A stretch of 64,000 nucleotides of DNA, taken from positions 62,001 through 126,000 of the forward strand of contig CAJUHS010000007.1 in assembly GCA_910586535.1 (NCBI GenBank), read 5' to 3'. The stretch is from an uncultured Oscillospiraceae bacterium (lineage in GTDB: Bacteria; Bacillota; Clostridia; Oscillospirales; Ruminococcaceae). The position numbers and the translations under genes were made by a program. Below the pieces are notes generated by a model. The model made no database searches. It worked only from the letters and a program-made list of their open reading frames with translations, and was not told where the DNA came from. Numbering within the stretch: position 1 is the first letter of the stretch; each line of letters opens with the position of its first letter. Below, piece after piece: positions 1 through 9,783 of the stretch.

Positions 1-2
1 CC

Positions 3-2447
3 TTTACCATGATAATAATGCTGCTGCCACGCTCCATAATGACCACCTCCCTGCTTATCATGCAGATGTTAAAGGTGGGAGCGGCTTCGGTGACGTTCTG
101 TCTGTACCTGCGGAAGTCTAAAAGCACCGCACCCTATACCGCGCTTATTTTTTCAATACTTTACAGCCTTATGTCCTATATGATAGTGCAGCTCATGGAT
201 CCAATGTGGCTGGACGGTCTTATCTATCTGCCCATAATAATCCTTGGCATAGAGCGGCTTATCGACAAGGGAGAGTGGCTGCTGTTTATAGTCCCCCTCG
301 CGCTGATGTTTATAGCCAACTTCTATATCGGCTGGATGATAGCGATTTTCTGCTGTCTGTACTTTATAGTTTATTACTTTTTTATCTCAAAGGAGACCCT
401 GCCGTTCCACTTCAAGCATATGCTTTTGGCGGGAGTTAAATTCGCCTGCGGAGGCATAATAGCCGCTGTCTGCGCGGCGTGGCTGCTGATACCTTTGTAC
501 CACAGCCTGAGTCTTGGCAAATTCGAGTTTACCGACCCCAGCTATGAGCTTAAGACCCAGTTTGACTTTGCGGACTTTTTCATGAACATTCTCCCCAATG
601 TTTACGACACCTGCCGTCCCGAAGGCTCGCCGGTAATATACTGCGGCGTTATTACCGTTTTGCTGATACCGCTGTACTTTTTTAACAGCAACATCAAGCT
701 TCGGCAGAAGATAGGCTTCGGACTTCTGACCCTGTCGGTGATACTGTCCATGTATATGTCCACCGTGGACCTGGTATGGCACGGCTTTCAGGTACCCAAC
801 TGGCTGCCCTACAGATACTCGTTTACGATAAGCTTCCTTATGCTTATTATGGCGGCGCAGGCTTTCGAGCGCATTGAGGGCATAAGCTTCAAGGAGATAG
901 GCGGAGTATTCTTCCTGCTCACGGCTTACGTTCTGTATCTGGACAAGCAGGATCCTATAGTCTCCGCCAACGGCAAGGATATCGAAAAAATGAATATCCT
1001 TGCGGCTGTATGGTTCAGTATCCTTATGGCGGGACTTTACGCCCTTATGCTTTACCTCTGGAAAAAGCACTACAAGGTAAAGCCCGTACCAATTGCGATA
1101 GCGGTCATTGTTATAGTTGAAATGGCTGTAACGGCTACCTACACTATGTACAGCATAGACAGGGACGTGGTGTACTCCAAATACAGCTCCTACAACAGAT
1201 ATATCACACTGGGGCGTAATACCGTTGAAAAGATATACGATATGGACGACAGCCCCGTCTACAGGATAGAAAAGAACTTTCACCGCACCGTTAACGACCC
1301 TATGGCTTTCGGCTCGTTCGGACTTTCCCATTCAAGCTCCACCCTTAACGCCGCGCCTATCCAGTTCCTGCGAAATTTAGGCTTCTCCTACGGCGGACAC
1401 TATATTAAGTACAAAGGAGCCACCTATGTTACCGACGCGATATTCGGCATAAAATATGTTATGGAAAAGGGAAACGCTCCCCAGCCCGCAGAGGACGGAA
1501 CAACGCCTCTGCCAGAGGTGGAGAGGTCGAAGCACTACGATAACCTTGTGCTTGCCAACGGCGACAAAAAGGAGATAATGTACGTTTACGAGAACCCCTA
1601 CGCTTTGCCCGTGGCGTTCATGGCGGACGAATCAATAAAAGACCTGAGCTTCAATTCATGGGAAAATCCCTTTGAAAACCAGAATAAGCTGCTGTCTTCG
1701 CTTCTTTCGGACGAATACCGGGAATTTTTCAAGAGAATTGAAGACGTGGAGGTCGTTCCCGAAAATGCAAAGCCCAGCACCTACGGCACTCACACAAAGT
1801 ACGTTCCCAGAGTAGAGGGTGAGAACTCCCATATCGAGTTCATTTTTGAGGCTCCTACCGAGGACATGATCTATATGTATTTTCCCTCTCAGTATGAGCG
1901 GGAAGTAAACCTGTGGCTCAACAAGGATTTTGTGGACTACTACTACGAGGGCGGCAAAATGTGCATTCAGCCTTTGGGACACTTTTCCGCAGGCGACGAG
2001 CTTTCCTTTATAACCACCATTACCGAGAAAAAGAACGAGGTGCTCTTCAAGGAAAATTATTTCTACTATCTTGACGAGGAGATGTTCCGCGAAGCTATAG
2101 ACGAGCTGAAGCGTCAGCCCCTTGAAATAGAGAGCTTCAGGGAGGATCACCTGAAAGGCACGGTAACCGCCGAAGAGGACGGGATACTGTTCACCACCAT
2201 TTCATGGGAGCCGGGCTGGACGATATTGGTGGACGGCGTTAAGACCGAGCCTGTCAAGGTGGCAAACGACGCGCTTATCGGCATACCCATGAGCAAGGGT
2301 TCTCACACCGTTGAAATGAAGTTCTTCCCCAAGGGACTGGCATTGGGACTCATCGTTTCTCCTTTCGGAATACTTGCGGTCGTACTGATAGGACTTTACG
2401 AACGGAAAAACCGCAAAGTAATGCTCAACAGGCTTTACGAAAACTGA
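3..2447 (+). CDS. YfhO family membrane protein, 5' end outside window
   Basis: The reading frame is open to the left window edge, so the true start lies upstream; the first ATG at 9 falls inside what looks like a membrane segment. About the first 380 residues hold many hydrophobic helices, followed by a long extracytoplasmic part (roughly residues 390-770) and one last helix near the C-terminus before a basic tail ending RKNRK. This is the layout of the YfhO family, large polytopic proteins linked in Bacillus and Listeria to glycosylation of cell-wall teichoic or lipoteichoic acid. A role in adding sugars to an envelope polymer is inferred from the family. It is followed after 53 bases by a PH-domain protein and an FkbM methyltransferase on the same strand, probably as one transcript. 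Confidence 0.85.
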   Translation, partial: FTMIIMLLPRSIMTTSLLIMQMLKVGAASVTFCLYLRKSKSTAPYTALIFSILYSLMSYMIVQLMDPMWLDGLIYLPIIILGIERLIDKGEWLLFIVPLALMFIANFYIGWMIAIFCCLYFIVYYFFISKETLPFHFKHMLLAGVKFACGGIIAAVCAAWLLIPLYHSLSLGKFEFTDPSYELKTQFDFADFFMNILPNVYDTCRPEGSPVIYCGVITVLLIPLYFFNSNIKLRQKIGFGLLTLSVILSMYMSTVDLVWHGFQVPNWLPYRYSFTISFLMLIMAAQAFERIEGISFKEIGGVFFLLTAYVLYLDKQDPIVSANGKDIEKMNILAAVWFSILMAGLYALMLYLWKKHYKVKPVPIAIAVIVIVEMAVTATYTMYSIDRDVVYSKYSSYNRYITLGRNTVEKIYDMDDSPVYRIEKNFHRTVNDPMAFGSFGLSHSSSTLNAAPIQFLRNLGFSYGGHYIKYKGATYVTDAIFGIKYVMEKGNAPQPAEDGTTPLPEVERSKHYDNLVLANGDKKEIMYVYENPYALPVAFMADESIKDLSFNSWENPFENQNKLLSSLLSDEYREFFKRIEDVEVVPENAKPSTYGTHTKYVPRVEGENSHIEFIFEAPTEDMIYMYFPSQYEREVNLWLNKDFVDYYYEGGKMCIQPLGHFSAGDELSFITTITEKKNEVLFKENYFYYLDEEMFREAIDELKRQPLEIESFREDHLKGTVTAEEDGILFTTISWEPGWTILVDGVKTEPVKVANDALIGIPMSKGSHTVEMKFFPKGLALGLIVSPFGILAVVLIGLYERKNRKVMLNRLYEN

Positions 2448-2500
2448 TGTGCCGAAAGCGCCAAAGCAAGCAAACAAATTAACGGAAAGGAACTGATATT

Positions 2501-2911
2501 ATGGCAAAATTCGCGGATAACGGAAAAGACGAAAACGAGGTGCTCTGGACGGATAAAAAGCGCACACTGTTCGGGCTTCCCCTTTCGTTTACAAGATATA
2601 TCCTCACAGGGAAAAAATTTATTACCCGCAAAGGCTTTCTGTCTATCAGCGAGGACGAGATAGAGCTTTACCGCGTTGTGGACAAAAGTCTGCGTCTGCC
2701 TTTCGGACAGAGGATATTCGGCTGCGGGACTGTTATCATAAACTGCCGCGACACGGATACTCCCGTAAAGGAAGTAATGTCCATAAAGAAACCCCGTGAG
2801 TTCGTTGAGATATTTGAAAATCAGGTGGATATCCAGCGGGACAAATACCGCACCCGCGGCAGGGATATGATAGCCTCAGATCTGCACTGCGGCTGCGACG
2901 ACGAGGATTGA
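2501..2911 (+). CDS. PH domain-containing small protein
   Basis: This 136-residue protein begins 17 bases after GGAAAGGAAC, an acceptable ribosome site. It starts with acidic residues, then VLWTDKKRTLFGLPLSFTRY, and continues as alternating hydrophobic strands ending near residue 105 (IKKPREFVEIF). That pattern matches the bacterial PH-like domain of small YdbS/YdbT-type proteins: a beta-barrel fold with no catalytic site. The C-terminal tail is hydrophilic and ends in a Cys/Asp cluster (CGCDDED). No signal peptide is visible, so it is probably cytoplasmic. It lies between the YfhO-like gene and the FkbM methyltransferase with short gaps, suggesting a shared transcript. Its precise role is unknown. 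Confidence 0.7.
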   Translation: MAKFADNGKDENEVLWTDKKRTLFGLPLSFTRYILTGKKFITRKGFLSISEDEIELYRVVDKSLRLPFGQRIFGCGTVIINCRDTDTPVKEVMSIKKPREFVEIFENQVDIQRDKYRTRGRDMIASDLHCGCDDED

Positions 2912-2915
2912 ACCT

Positions 2916-3980
2916 ATGCTTGACTTTATAACCGAAAAGACCGATTGCTGGGACTACCTGAAAAGCACCGACCTCCCCGTGTTTATCTACGGCATGGGGG
3001 ACGGGGCTTTGAAAATAATGTCCGTTTTCGAGCTGTACGGCATACCTCTTGCGGGATTTTTTGCAAGCGATGAATTTGTCCGCGGGCATACCTTTCAGGG
3101 GCATTTAGTGCACACTCTGTCCCAGATAGAGGCTCTTATCGATGATTTTGTTATCGTCCTTGCTTTTGCGGCGGGGTATCAAAGCCTGTACGACCGCATC
3201 AACGAAATTGCAAAGCGGCATATTCTTCTTGCGCCCGACGTTCCCGTTGCCGGAGAAACTCTTTTTACATATAAGTACTGCCAAAAAAACGCGGAGAAAA
3301 TCCAGTCCGTTTACGATATGCTTGCGGATGAGAAGTCGCGGCAGACCTATGCGGACGTTATCAACTTTAAAATAAGCGGCAAAATTGAATATCTGAACCG
3401 CTGCACTTCCCCTAAAGAGGAGATTTACGGCAGAATTATTCATCTCGGTGAAAATGAAATTTTTGCGGACTTGGGAGCCTATAACGGCGATACTGCGGCG
3501 GAATTTATGTCTGCCTGCAATAGTAATTTTTGTCATCTGTATGCCTTTGAGCCTAACCCGAAAAATTTCAGAAAGCTTACGAAAAATCTTCCCGAAAGCG
3601 ATAAAATAACATTGTTCAACGCGGCGGCGGGACGTGAAAGCGGTATCGTGAAAATTTCCGCCAACGAGGGAAGAATGTCCCGCGCCGGCGGTTCGGGAAA
3701 GACTGTGGAAATACCGATAGTGCCTCTTGACGAAGCCGTCCCCGAAAGCGTTACTGTGCTTAAGCTTGACGTGGAAGGCGGCGAGCGCGAGGCGATAATG
3801 GGTGCAAGGCGGCATATTGAAAACGGCGCGAAAATCTTATGCTCCCTATATCACCGAAGCGAGGATATGTTCGACCTGCCGCTGCTGATAAAAAGCATTA
3901 ATCCGGAGCTGAAATTTTATATCAGACATCAGCTTTATATCCCAGCGTGGGAGACTAATCTATATGCGGTCAGAGAATAG
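2916..3980 (+). CDS. FkbM family SAM-dependent methyltransferase
   Basis: This 354-residue protein starts four bases after the preceding stop. The first 150 residues look like a nucleotide-binding-type fold (FIYGMGDGALKIMSVFELYG). From about residue 180 an FkbM methyltransferase domain follows: the SAM-binding loop is ADLGAYNGDTAAEF, the next acidic strand is YAFEPNP, and LKLDVEGGE lies near residue 285. FkbM enzymes usually O-methylate sugars or polyketides. With a YfhO-type gene upstream, methylation of a cell-surface glycan is a reasonable guess, but the substrate cannot be read from sequence. No signal peptide or membrane segment is seen. Confidence 0.85.
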   Translation: MLDFITEKTDCWDYLKSTDLPVFIYGMGDGALKIMSVFELYGIPLAGFFASDEFVRGHTFQGHLVHTLSQIEALIDDFVIVLAFAAGYQSLYDRINEIAKRHILLAPDVPVAGETLFTYKYCQKNAEKIQSVYDMLADEKSRQTYADVINFKISGKIEYLNRCTSPKEEIYGRIIHLGENEIFADLGAYNGDTAAEFMSACNSNFCHLYAFEPNPKNFRKLTKNLPESDKITLFNAAAGRESGIVKISANEGRMSRAGGSGKTVEIPIVPLDEAVPESVTVLKLDVEGGEREAIMGARRHIENGAKILCSLYHRSEDMFDLPLLIKSINPELKFYIRHQLYIPAWETNLYAVRE

Positions 3981-4035
3981 AAGACAGAGAACAGATGAGA
4001 CGGTTTGCAAATACAGATAAGCGAGGGCGGAATAT

Positions 4036-4290
4036 TTGTCCCCAAAAGGCAAGACGGAACTGAAAATCACCGGTCTGCAAACCGATTACTGCATCGACGC
4101 GGCGGTCAAGTGCGGCTTTGAGCGGGGGTACAAAATAATCGTCCACCGATATGCAAATACTACCTTTGACAACAAATTTATGACTGCTGAAAAAAGCTGT
4201 GATTACTACAATAATTTTATGTGGAACGGCAGATACGCGGAATGCATTTCCGCTGATGATACGGTTTTGAGAATAAAAAATAGTGTATAA
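4036..4290 (+). pseudogene. Isochorismatase-family cysteine hydrolase, C-terminal remnant
   Basis: This frame encodes about 84 residues that match the second half of an isochorismatase-like hydrolase: TGLQTDYCIDAAVKCGFERG holds the catalytic Cys, followed by ANTTFDNKFMTAE and WNGRYAECIS. The N-terminal half with the catalytic Asp and Lys is missing. An in-frame stop lies at 4018, only a TTG could start it, and no ribosome site precedes it. The preceding gene stops at 3980, so there is no room for the lost half. It is best read as a decayed gene left behind by a deletion, now acting as spacer before the terminator at 4297. Confidence 0.8.
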
Positions 4291-4296
4291 TGTGCA

Positions 4297-4334
4297 AGTC
4301 CCTCTGTACCGATAAGGTACGGAGGGACTTTTTC
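4297..4334 (+). terminator. Intrinsic terminator after the hydrolase remnant
   Basis: A 15-bp stem, AAGTCCCTCTGTACC pairing with GGTACGGAGGGACTT with one G-U wobble, encloses a GATAA loop and is followed by TTTTT. It should end transcription coming from the YfhO/FkbM genes and insulate dpaA. Confidence 0.9.
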
Positions 4335-4463
4335 GTGCAGACTTTGCGCAAGTACCATTTTCCTGCGCCCGACATATTATATAAGGGTAACTGAAAAACC
4401 ATTTATCTTTGATCCGCCCGCGGCACGCAAACCCGAAGCCGCGGCGGGAAAGGAAGTTTGCAT

Positions 4464-5360
4464 ATGAACAGAACATTTTTAGCCGCAGGGGGAGACCTGC
4501 GTTTTGTAACTCTCGCCGAAAGGCTTGCCCAGGACAACAGAGTATATGCGGCGGGCTTCGACGGGAACGTTTCGATTTCCGAAAAGGTGCAGGTCGTTGA
4601 CAGGATATCCGACATAAAGGAACGGGCGGACTGCCTTATTCTTCCGCTGCCGGCTTCCCCCGACGGAGTGACCGTACGCACGCCCTATTCCGGCAGGAGC
4701 ATTTCTCTTGAGAGCCTTGCTCCCGCGGTAAAGGAGGGGGGCATAGTTTTCGGAGGAATGATAACTCCGGAGGTCAGAAAGATATTTGAGGGCAGAAAAG
4801 CCGACGTGATAGACTACGCCGCGCGGGAGGAATTTGCCGTACTTAACGCCGTTGCCACAGCCGAGGGAGCTATACAGGTAGCCATGGAGGAGCTTGCCAC
4901 TACCCTTTCGGGAAGAAAGATACTTATTCTCGGAGCGGGACGTATAGCAAAGGTTCTTATAGACGCCCTGAGCGGCTTCCATACCAGAATAACCGTAGCC
5001 GCGCGGAAGTGCTCCGACCTTGCATGGGCAAGAGTCTACGGCTGTGAATCCGTTCCCATAGGCGGTATGGACTGTCTGCCGGGAGACTTTGATATAATTT
5101 TCAATACAGTTCCCGCTGTCATTTTGGACGAAAAACGTCTGAAAATGCTCCGTCCCGGCTGTCTGGTGATAGACCTTGCCTCAAAACCCGGCGGCGTTGA
5201 TTTTGAGACTGCCGGAATGCTTGGTGTAAAGACCGTATGGCTGCTGTCCCTGCCTGGAAAGGTAGCTCCCGTAACGTCGGGAGAAGTGATAGCCGAAACA
5301 ATAAAAAATATACTTCTTGAAAAGGAAGCCGAAAGGAGGGAACTGAGTGGACGGTCATAA
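4464..5360 (+). CDS. dpaA: Dipicolinate synthase subunit A
   Basis: DpaA (SpoVFA) with DpaB converts dihydrodipicolinate, a lysine-pathway intermediate, to dipicolinic acid in the mother cell during sporulation. The 298-residue product starts at ATG 4464, seven bases after AGGAAG; a TTG two codons earlier would be too close to that site. A Rossmann loop GAGRIAKVLIDALSG is near residue 155, the expected nucleotide-binding region, and the total length matches the family (about 300). The stop overlaps the dpaB start by 14 bases, implying translational coupling. In Bacillus the operon is driven by sigma-K; I did not identify a sigma-K promoter here. Confidence 0.95.
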   Translation: MNRTFLAAGGDLRFVTLAERLAQDNRVYAAGFDGNVSISEKVQVVDRISDIKERADCLILPLPASPDGVTVRTPYSGRSISLESLAPAVKEGGIVFGGMITPEVRKIFEGRKADVIDYAAREEFAVLNAVATAEGAIQVAMEELATTLSGRKILILGAGRIAKVLIDALSGFHTRITVAARKCSDLAWARVYGCESVPIGGMDCLPGDFDIIFNTVPAVILDEKRLKMLRPGCLVIDLASKPGGVDFETAGMLGVKTVWLLSLPGKVAPVTSGEVIAETIKNILLEKEAERRELSGRS

Positions 5361-5934
5361 GCTCAAAGGAAAAAAGATCGGCTTTGCGCTGTGCGGTTCG
5401 TTCTGTACCTTTTCAAAGGCTTTCGCCCAGCTTGAAAGGTTAATATCCGAGGGTGCGGAGGTGACGGCGGTGATGTCCTTCAACGCCGCGTCGCTGGATA
5501 CCCGCTTCGGAAAAGCCGCCGACCACATCGCATATCTCGAAAATGTTACGGGGAAAAAGGTCATCAGAACTATTGAGGACGCAGAGCCGATAGGTCCGAA
5601 AAAGATGTTTGACGTTCTTGTTATCGCTCCGTGCACGGGAAATACGATGGCAAAGCTTGCCGCGGGAATAATAGACACTCCCGTGACAATGGCGGCTAAG
5701 TCCCACATCAGGAACGCTTATCCGCTCGTTATCGCGCCATCTACAAACGACGGACTTTCGGGTACGGCAAAGAATTTAGGAGCGCTGCTTAACTATAAGA
5801 GCGTGTTTTTTGTTCCGTTCGGGCAGGACGATCACGAGGCTAAGCCAAGGTCTCTCTCGGCGGATTTTGAAAGGCTTCCCGAAGCAATAGAAGCGGCTCT
5901 TGACAAAGTTCAGCTCCAGCCTATACTTGACTGA
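5347..5934 (+). CDS. dpaB: Dipicolinate synthase subunit B (flavoprotein)
   Basis: DpaB (SpoVFB) is the flavoprotein-like partner of DpaA in dipicolinic acid synthesis for the spore core. The 195-residue protein starts with GTG at 5347, seven bases after AGGAGG at 5334-5339, inside the end of dpaA. Flavoprotein-family features include ALCGSFCTFSKAF near the N-terminus, VLVIAPCTGNTMAKLA around residue 95, and an APSTNDGLSG segment near residue 135. No lysine-pathway gene follows, unlike the Bacillus asd-dapG-dapA arrangement. Spore-specific expression is inferred from the family. Confidence 0.95.
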   Translation: MDGHKLKGKKIGFALCGSFCTFSKAFAQLERLISEGAEVTAVMSFNAASLDTRFGKAADHIAYLENVTGKKVIRTIEDAEPIGPKKMFDVLVIAPCTGNTMAKLAAGIIDTPVTMAAKSHIRNAYPLVIAPSTNDGLSGTAKNLGALLNYKSVFFVPFGQDDHEAKPRSLSADFERLPEAIEAALDKVQLQPILD

Positions 5935-5953
5935 ACGGCTTTTATAAAGAACG

Positions 5954-5989
5954 GCAGACGGCGGCGTCCTTCGGGACTTCGCCGTCTGC
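5954..5989. terminator. Hairpin between convergent dpaB and the GLUG gene
   Basis: GCAGACGGCG pairs perfectly with CGCCGTCTGC, and GTCC-TTCG-GGAC forms an inner tetraloop hairpin. The U-tract is weak on the plus side, so efficiency is uncertain; the position between convergent genes supports a terminator role. Confidence 0.65.
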
Positions 5990-6021
5990 TTATCTGCCTG
6001 TATGCATATACGTACAAAATA

Positions 6022-9000
6022 TCAGGCTTTTTTATTATGCTTCTTTCTTACGATAACAACGGCCGCCGCCGCAATGACTGCCGCCGCAGATGCCGGGATA
6101 ACGGTATAGACGGGAAACGGTTTTTCCGTAACGGACAAGTCAAAGCTTCTTCCGCTGACCTGAAAGACAAGATAGCTTCCGTCGGTCTCCGTTTTTACCG
6201 TTTTTGAAGCACCGTTTTCTGTTACGGTTACCGCCGCTTTTTTAGGATCGGCTGCGGAAAGGTATCTGATAGTGTGTACTGTGCTTCCGTCGTCGGGCAG
6301 AGTTACTGTCCACATATCGGAGTCCGCATAGTCCGGTCCCTTGTTTGACAAGGCGGTAAGCTTGTCGCTGTCGGTAAAGCTTCCTTCGGCAATTATTACG
6401 GGAAGTCCGTTCTGCCGCATCTCCGCTGAGGACAGGGACGTTACAAAGGGTTTGTAGACCGCATGGACTACTGCTCCGAAGGTTACGTTTTCAAGGCTGA
6501 TATCTTCCCATTCCGCAAAGCAGCCCTCCTTAGGGGGTATCTCGGGAAGCCTGCTTTCGGAAACGGTCTCCCCATATCCGCAGGTCAGTTCTCCGACAGT
6601 TTCGTCCTCGGCGATAAAGGTCAGGGTAAGGGTACCAAATTCGTCGGGAACGCTGTCAAGCTTCAGCATATAGCTGTAGTCCACAGGGTACGCTTTTCCG
6701 CTGTAGCTTATGCCGTCTATGCCGCCTATGCTGCTTATGCTGCTTATGCTGCCTGCGCTTTTTACCCCGCTGTCAATAAAGGTGTTGTTTTCAAAGGTAC
6801 CGCAGCAGCTTCCCGCTATCGCGCCTATGCGCTCGTCTCCGCTTTCGATAACTGCAAAGCCGCGGCAGTTCATGATATCGTTTCCCTCTCCCGCAATGCC
6901 TCCTACATTCGTTGCTCCGTTAACGCGGCATTTTGCGCTGCATCCGAATATCGCGGCTTCGGACTGTCCCGCAACGCCGCCCGCAAAGCTTCCGTCGCTG
7001 GAGCTTACGTTCCCGAATCCTGCGCAGCTTATCAGGCAGCCAGTTTTCATATAGCCTGCGATGCCTCCCGCGCAGTTTTTCTTCGAGACTACTTCGCCGT
7101 AATTAACGCAGCCGCGCACTACTGTCTTGGACTGGTACATAAAATCAAGGGAGCGCTCGCCCACGGTCTCAATATCGCCCTCGGGGTCGAAGCCGTACTC
7201 TATCGCCATGGAGCCAGCTATACCGCCTGCGTTCACATCTCCGTTTATCTGTCCGTAATTAACGCAGTCGGCGATCTTTCCGTCGGAACGTCCGACGGTA
7301 TCTTTTGAGGAAATATCTTCGGTATAGTCGGAAATATCAGCAGAGGCGGAGGACATTTCGTCCGCAAGGTCAAGCAGGGTATCCCTTACCTCGGAGGCCT
7401 TGCCGTTTATTTTCCGAAAGTCCTCCGCAAGCACGGCGACCGTTTCGTCCGCGTTTTCGTTGAGCGCGGAGCATATGCCGAGCAGGTCGTCCGTAAGTCC
7501 TGAAAGCTCGTCACGTGAGCTTATAAAGCTGTCATCCGCACCGGTAAAGGTTATTTTGTCCATTCCCGCAAAGTAGTCAAGGATAGCGGTTATTTGATCG
7601 AAGCCCGCCGAAACATTGACGGAGGCTTCCGAGGCCATCTGAGCTGCGTCTGCGGCTGAAGCTGCCGCCGCAACAGCCGAAGCTCCCGCCTCGTCAAAAT
7701 ATTCCGAGGACTCCCGCACAGCTTCTATCATGCCGTTTACCGGGTCTGACGAGTCGGAAAGTTCGCTGTTGGCTTCTCTTATGTACCGTATAAAATCGTA
7801 CAGCGATGTGATATCTGTGTTTTCAGAAATAGTTCCCGCGCTGCTTGATATGTTCTGCCCTGCTGCGCCTAAATTGTCAAGCTCGCCCGGAACGTTACCC
7901 GAAACAGCGCTAAGAGAATCGCGGAGATTCTTCGCCGCCTGCGATCCAATCAGGTCGGAAACAGAGGAGGCCATTGACGAAATACATTCAAAAATATCGC
8001 TTGCCGAACCGTTTGAAAAATTATTTATTATCTCCTGAATATAGTACGAGTATGCCGAGGGATCGTATATTTCGGACGACATAAGGTCTAATATCGCCTG
8101 AAAATACATTTCGGAATTTTTAAGTCCCTCCGAAAAATTTTCCGAAACTTCCGAAAGGCGTTTAAGCTGATTTTCGATATTGTCCCTTGCCGCCGAATAT
8201 TCGGCAGACGACTTGTAGCTGTCCAGAGCGCTGACCGCTGATGAAGCCGATACCGAAAGATTATTCAGAGCCGCGCTTAAGCTTTGGAAATCAAGACTTA
8301 AATTGTTCAGGGCGGCTTTCATAGTCTCTTCGTCGCCCAGCCCCCTTTGGAGGGCTTCCAGTCCGCTGTCAACGGAACTTCCTGCCTCGGTCATGTTTTC
8401 AGTGACCTCCGAAAGACTGTCAAGTATGGGGAAGAGCACGTCAAGTCCCTCGTCTGCATGATCTCCTGCTTCATTGAGAAGCCGAACAGCTTCGCCAAGA
8501 CCGTCCAGTGATTCCGCAAGCATATCGGAAGCCGCCGTAAAGCTGTCCGCAGCGGGAGCAGCCATATCTATCAGATCGGAGGTTCGGGAGCTCAGCTCGT
8601 TTAGCGAATCCACGTTTGAGTTCACGATCCTGTCGGTCTCGCCGAGAAAGCTGTCGGTTCCCGTTCTTATTTCGCCCAGTTTGTCAAGGATATCCTCTCT
8701 GTCGGAGGACATGATATCGGAGCGGCTCTCCGCGTCCGTTACAGTTCCGTCGATTATAGCGTTAAGCTCCTCAAGCTGGGTGCGGAGCTTTGAAAGAGTC
8801 CTTTCGGAAAACAGCAGGGAAAAATGCGGTTCCGCCTGACCAACAATGCCCGCGGTATCCTTTCTGCCGTTGACCGTGCCGTAGTTTTCACAGCAGCTTA
8901 CATAACCGTCCTGTCTGCCGATAATGCCGCCTATGTTGTAGCCTACGTGGGGGTATCCAATACTTCCGTAATTAACGCAGCCCTGCACTGAGCCGCCCGA

Positions 9001-9783
9001 ATAGCCTGCTATTCCTCCCGCGTCAGTCATGTCTGCCACCTGCTCGGGGGAGTACAGCTCGTCGATGTTAAGGTTTTCCAGATCCACAGGCTCGTCGCAG
9101 GCGTTGGTATTTACCGACATATTGTTTGTGCAGTGGAGTATGGCGCCGTAATTCTCTCCTGCTATGCCGCCCGAAAAGTTCCGGGCCTGCACCGCTCCCC
9201 GTGTTTCACAGTTTGCAATAAGGCCGCTTGCCTCGTTCATTCCCGCTATTCCTCCGCAGTCCGAGCTGCCCTTTACTGCGCCGCTGAAATCGCAGCTTAT
9301 TATCCTGCCTCGGTTCACACCTGCGACTCCGCCGCATTTTTCCGCACTGCCGCTTGGAGAAACGCTTCCCGAAACGGTAAGGTTTTTCACCACGCCGTCC
9401 TTTTCAACGTAACGGAACAGCCCCTGTTCCGAACCGCCGCCGTTCAGTCTGAGACCGCTTACCGTGTGACAGTTTCCGTCGAAAGTTCCGCTGAAGGAGG
9501 GTACTGTCACATGACCGTTTACATTTATATCGGCGGTAAGGAGGTAGCGTTTTCCAACGGAATTACTGTCAAGAACGCAGTTTTCCGCAAATGCTTTAAA
9601 TTCCTCGGCGGTGGATATTTCGATAACTCCGTCTTTATTCGCCGTAAGGACAGCTTTAACGAAAGTCTCCTCCGCATACGCATCGAACATTGACGGTATG
9701 TACGGCGCTCCCGTTGCCGAAAGGCAGAGGCTTGCCGCGGAAAGGAACGCGCCCGCCCTCTTTAAAATACTAAACCGTTTCAA
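6022..9783 (-). CDS. Large GLUG-repeat surface protein with long helical insert
   Basis: I place the start at TTG 9783, nine bases after AAAAGGAGG, inside the end of the exporter gene (14-base overlap), giving 1253 residues. A signal peptide follows (LKRAGAFLSAASLCLSATG). Residues about 115-315 carry GLUG-type repeats (GGIAGENYGAILHC, GGIAGYSGGSVQGC), typical of a surface beta-helix. About 485 residues of Ser/Ala/Leu/Asp-rich amphipathic helix interrupt the helix, then GLUG repeats resume (about 805-1010). A beta-grasp-like region with CFAEWEDISLENVTFGAVVH follows, and the protein ends in one membrane helix (VIPASAAAVIAAAAVVIV) and a basic tail without LPXTG. It should be anchored outside the membrane. 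Coupling to the RND exporter suggests a joint function, perhaps as extracellular stalk; this is inference. Confidence 0.8.
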   Translation of the reverse strand: MKRFSILKRAGAFLSAASLCLSATGAPYIPSMFDAYAEETFVKAVLTANKDGVIEISTAEEFKAFAENCVLDSNSVGKRYLLTADINVNGHVTVPSFSGTFDGNCHTVSGLRLNGGGSEQGLFRYVEKDGVVKNLTVSGSVSPSGSAEKCGGVAGVNRGRIISCDFSGAVKGSSDCGGIAGMNEASGLIANCETRGAVQARNFSGGIAGENYGAILHCTNNMSVNTNACDEPVDLENLNIDELYSPEQVADMTDAGGIAGYSGGSVQGCVNYGSIGYPHVGYNIGGIIGRQDGYVSCCENYGTVNGRKDTAGIVGQAEPHFSLLFSERTLSKLRTQLEELNAIIDGTVTDAESRSDIMSSDREDILDKLGEIRTGTDSFLGETDRIVNSNVDSLNELSSRTSDLIDMAAPAADSFTAASDMLAESLDGLGEAVRLLNEAGDHADEGLDVLFPILDSLSEVTENMTEAGSSVDSGLEALQRGLGDEETMKAALNNLSLDFQSLSAALNNLSVSASSAVSALDSYKSSAEYSAARDNIENQLKRLSEVSENFSEGLKNSEMYFQAILDLMSSEIYDPSAYSYYIQEIINNFSNGSASDIFECISSMASSVSDLIGSQAAKNLRDSLSAVSGNVPGELDNLGAAGQNISSSAGTISENTDITSLYDFIRYIREANSELSDSSDPVNGMIEAVRESSEYFDEAGASAVAAAASAADAAQMASEASVNVSAGFDQITAILDYFAGMDKITFTGADDSFISSRDELSGLTDDLLGICSALNENADETVAVLAEDFRKINGKASEVRDTLLDLADEMSSASADISDYTEDISSKDTVGRSDGKIADCVNYGQINGDVNAGGIAGSMAIEYGFDPEGDIETVGERSLDFMYQSKTVVRGCVNYGEVVSKKNCAGGIAGYMKTGCLISCAGFGNVSSSDGSFAGGVAGQSEAAIFGCSAKCRVNGATNVGGIAGEGNDIMNCRGFAVIESGDERIGAIAGSCCGTFENNTFIDSGVKSAGSISSISSIGGIDGISYSGKAYPVDYSYMLKLDSVPDEFGTLTLTFIAEDETVGELTCGYGETVSESRLPEIPPKEGCFAEWEDISLENVTFGAVVHAVYKPFVTSLSSAEMRQNGLPVIIAEGSFTDSDKLTALSNKGPDYADSDMWTVTLPDDGSTVHTIRYLSAADPKKAAVTVTENGASKTVKTETDGSYLVFQVSGRSFDLSVTEKPFPVYTVIPASAAAVIAAAAVVIVRKKHNKKA

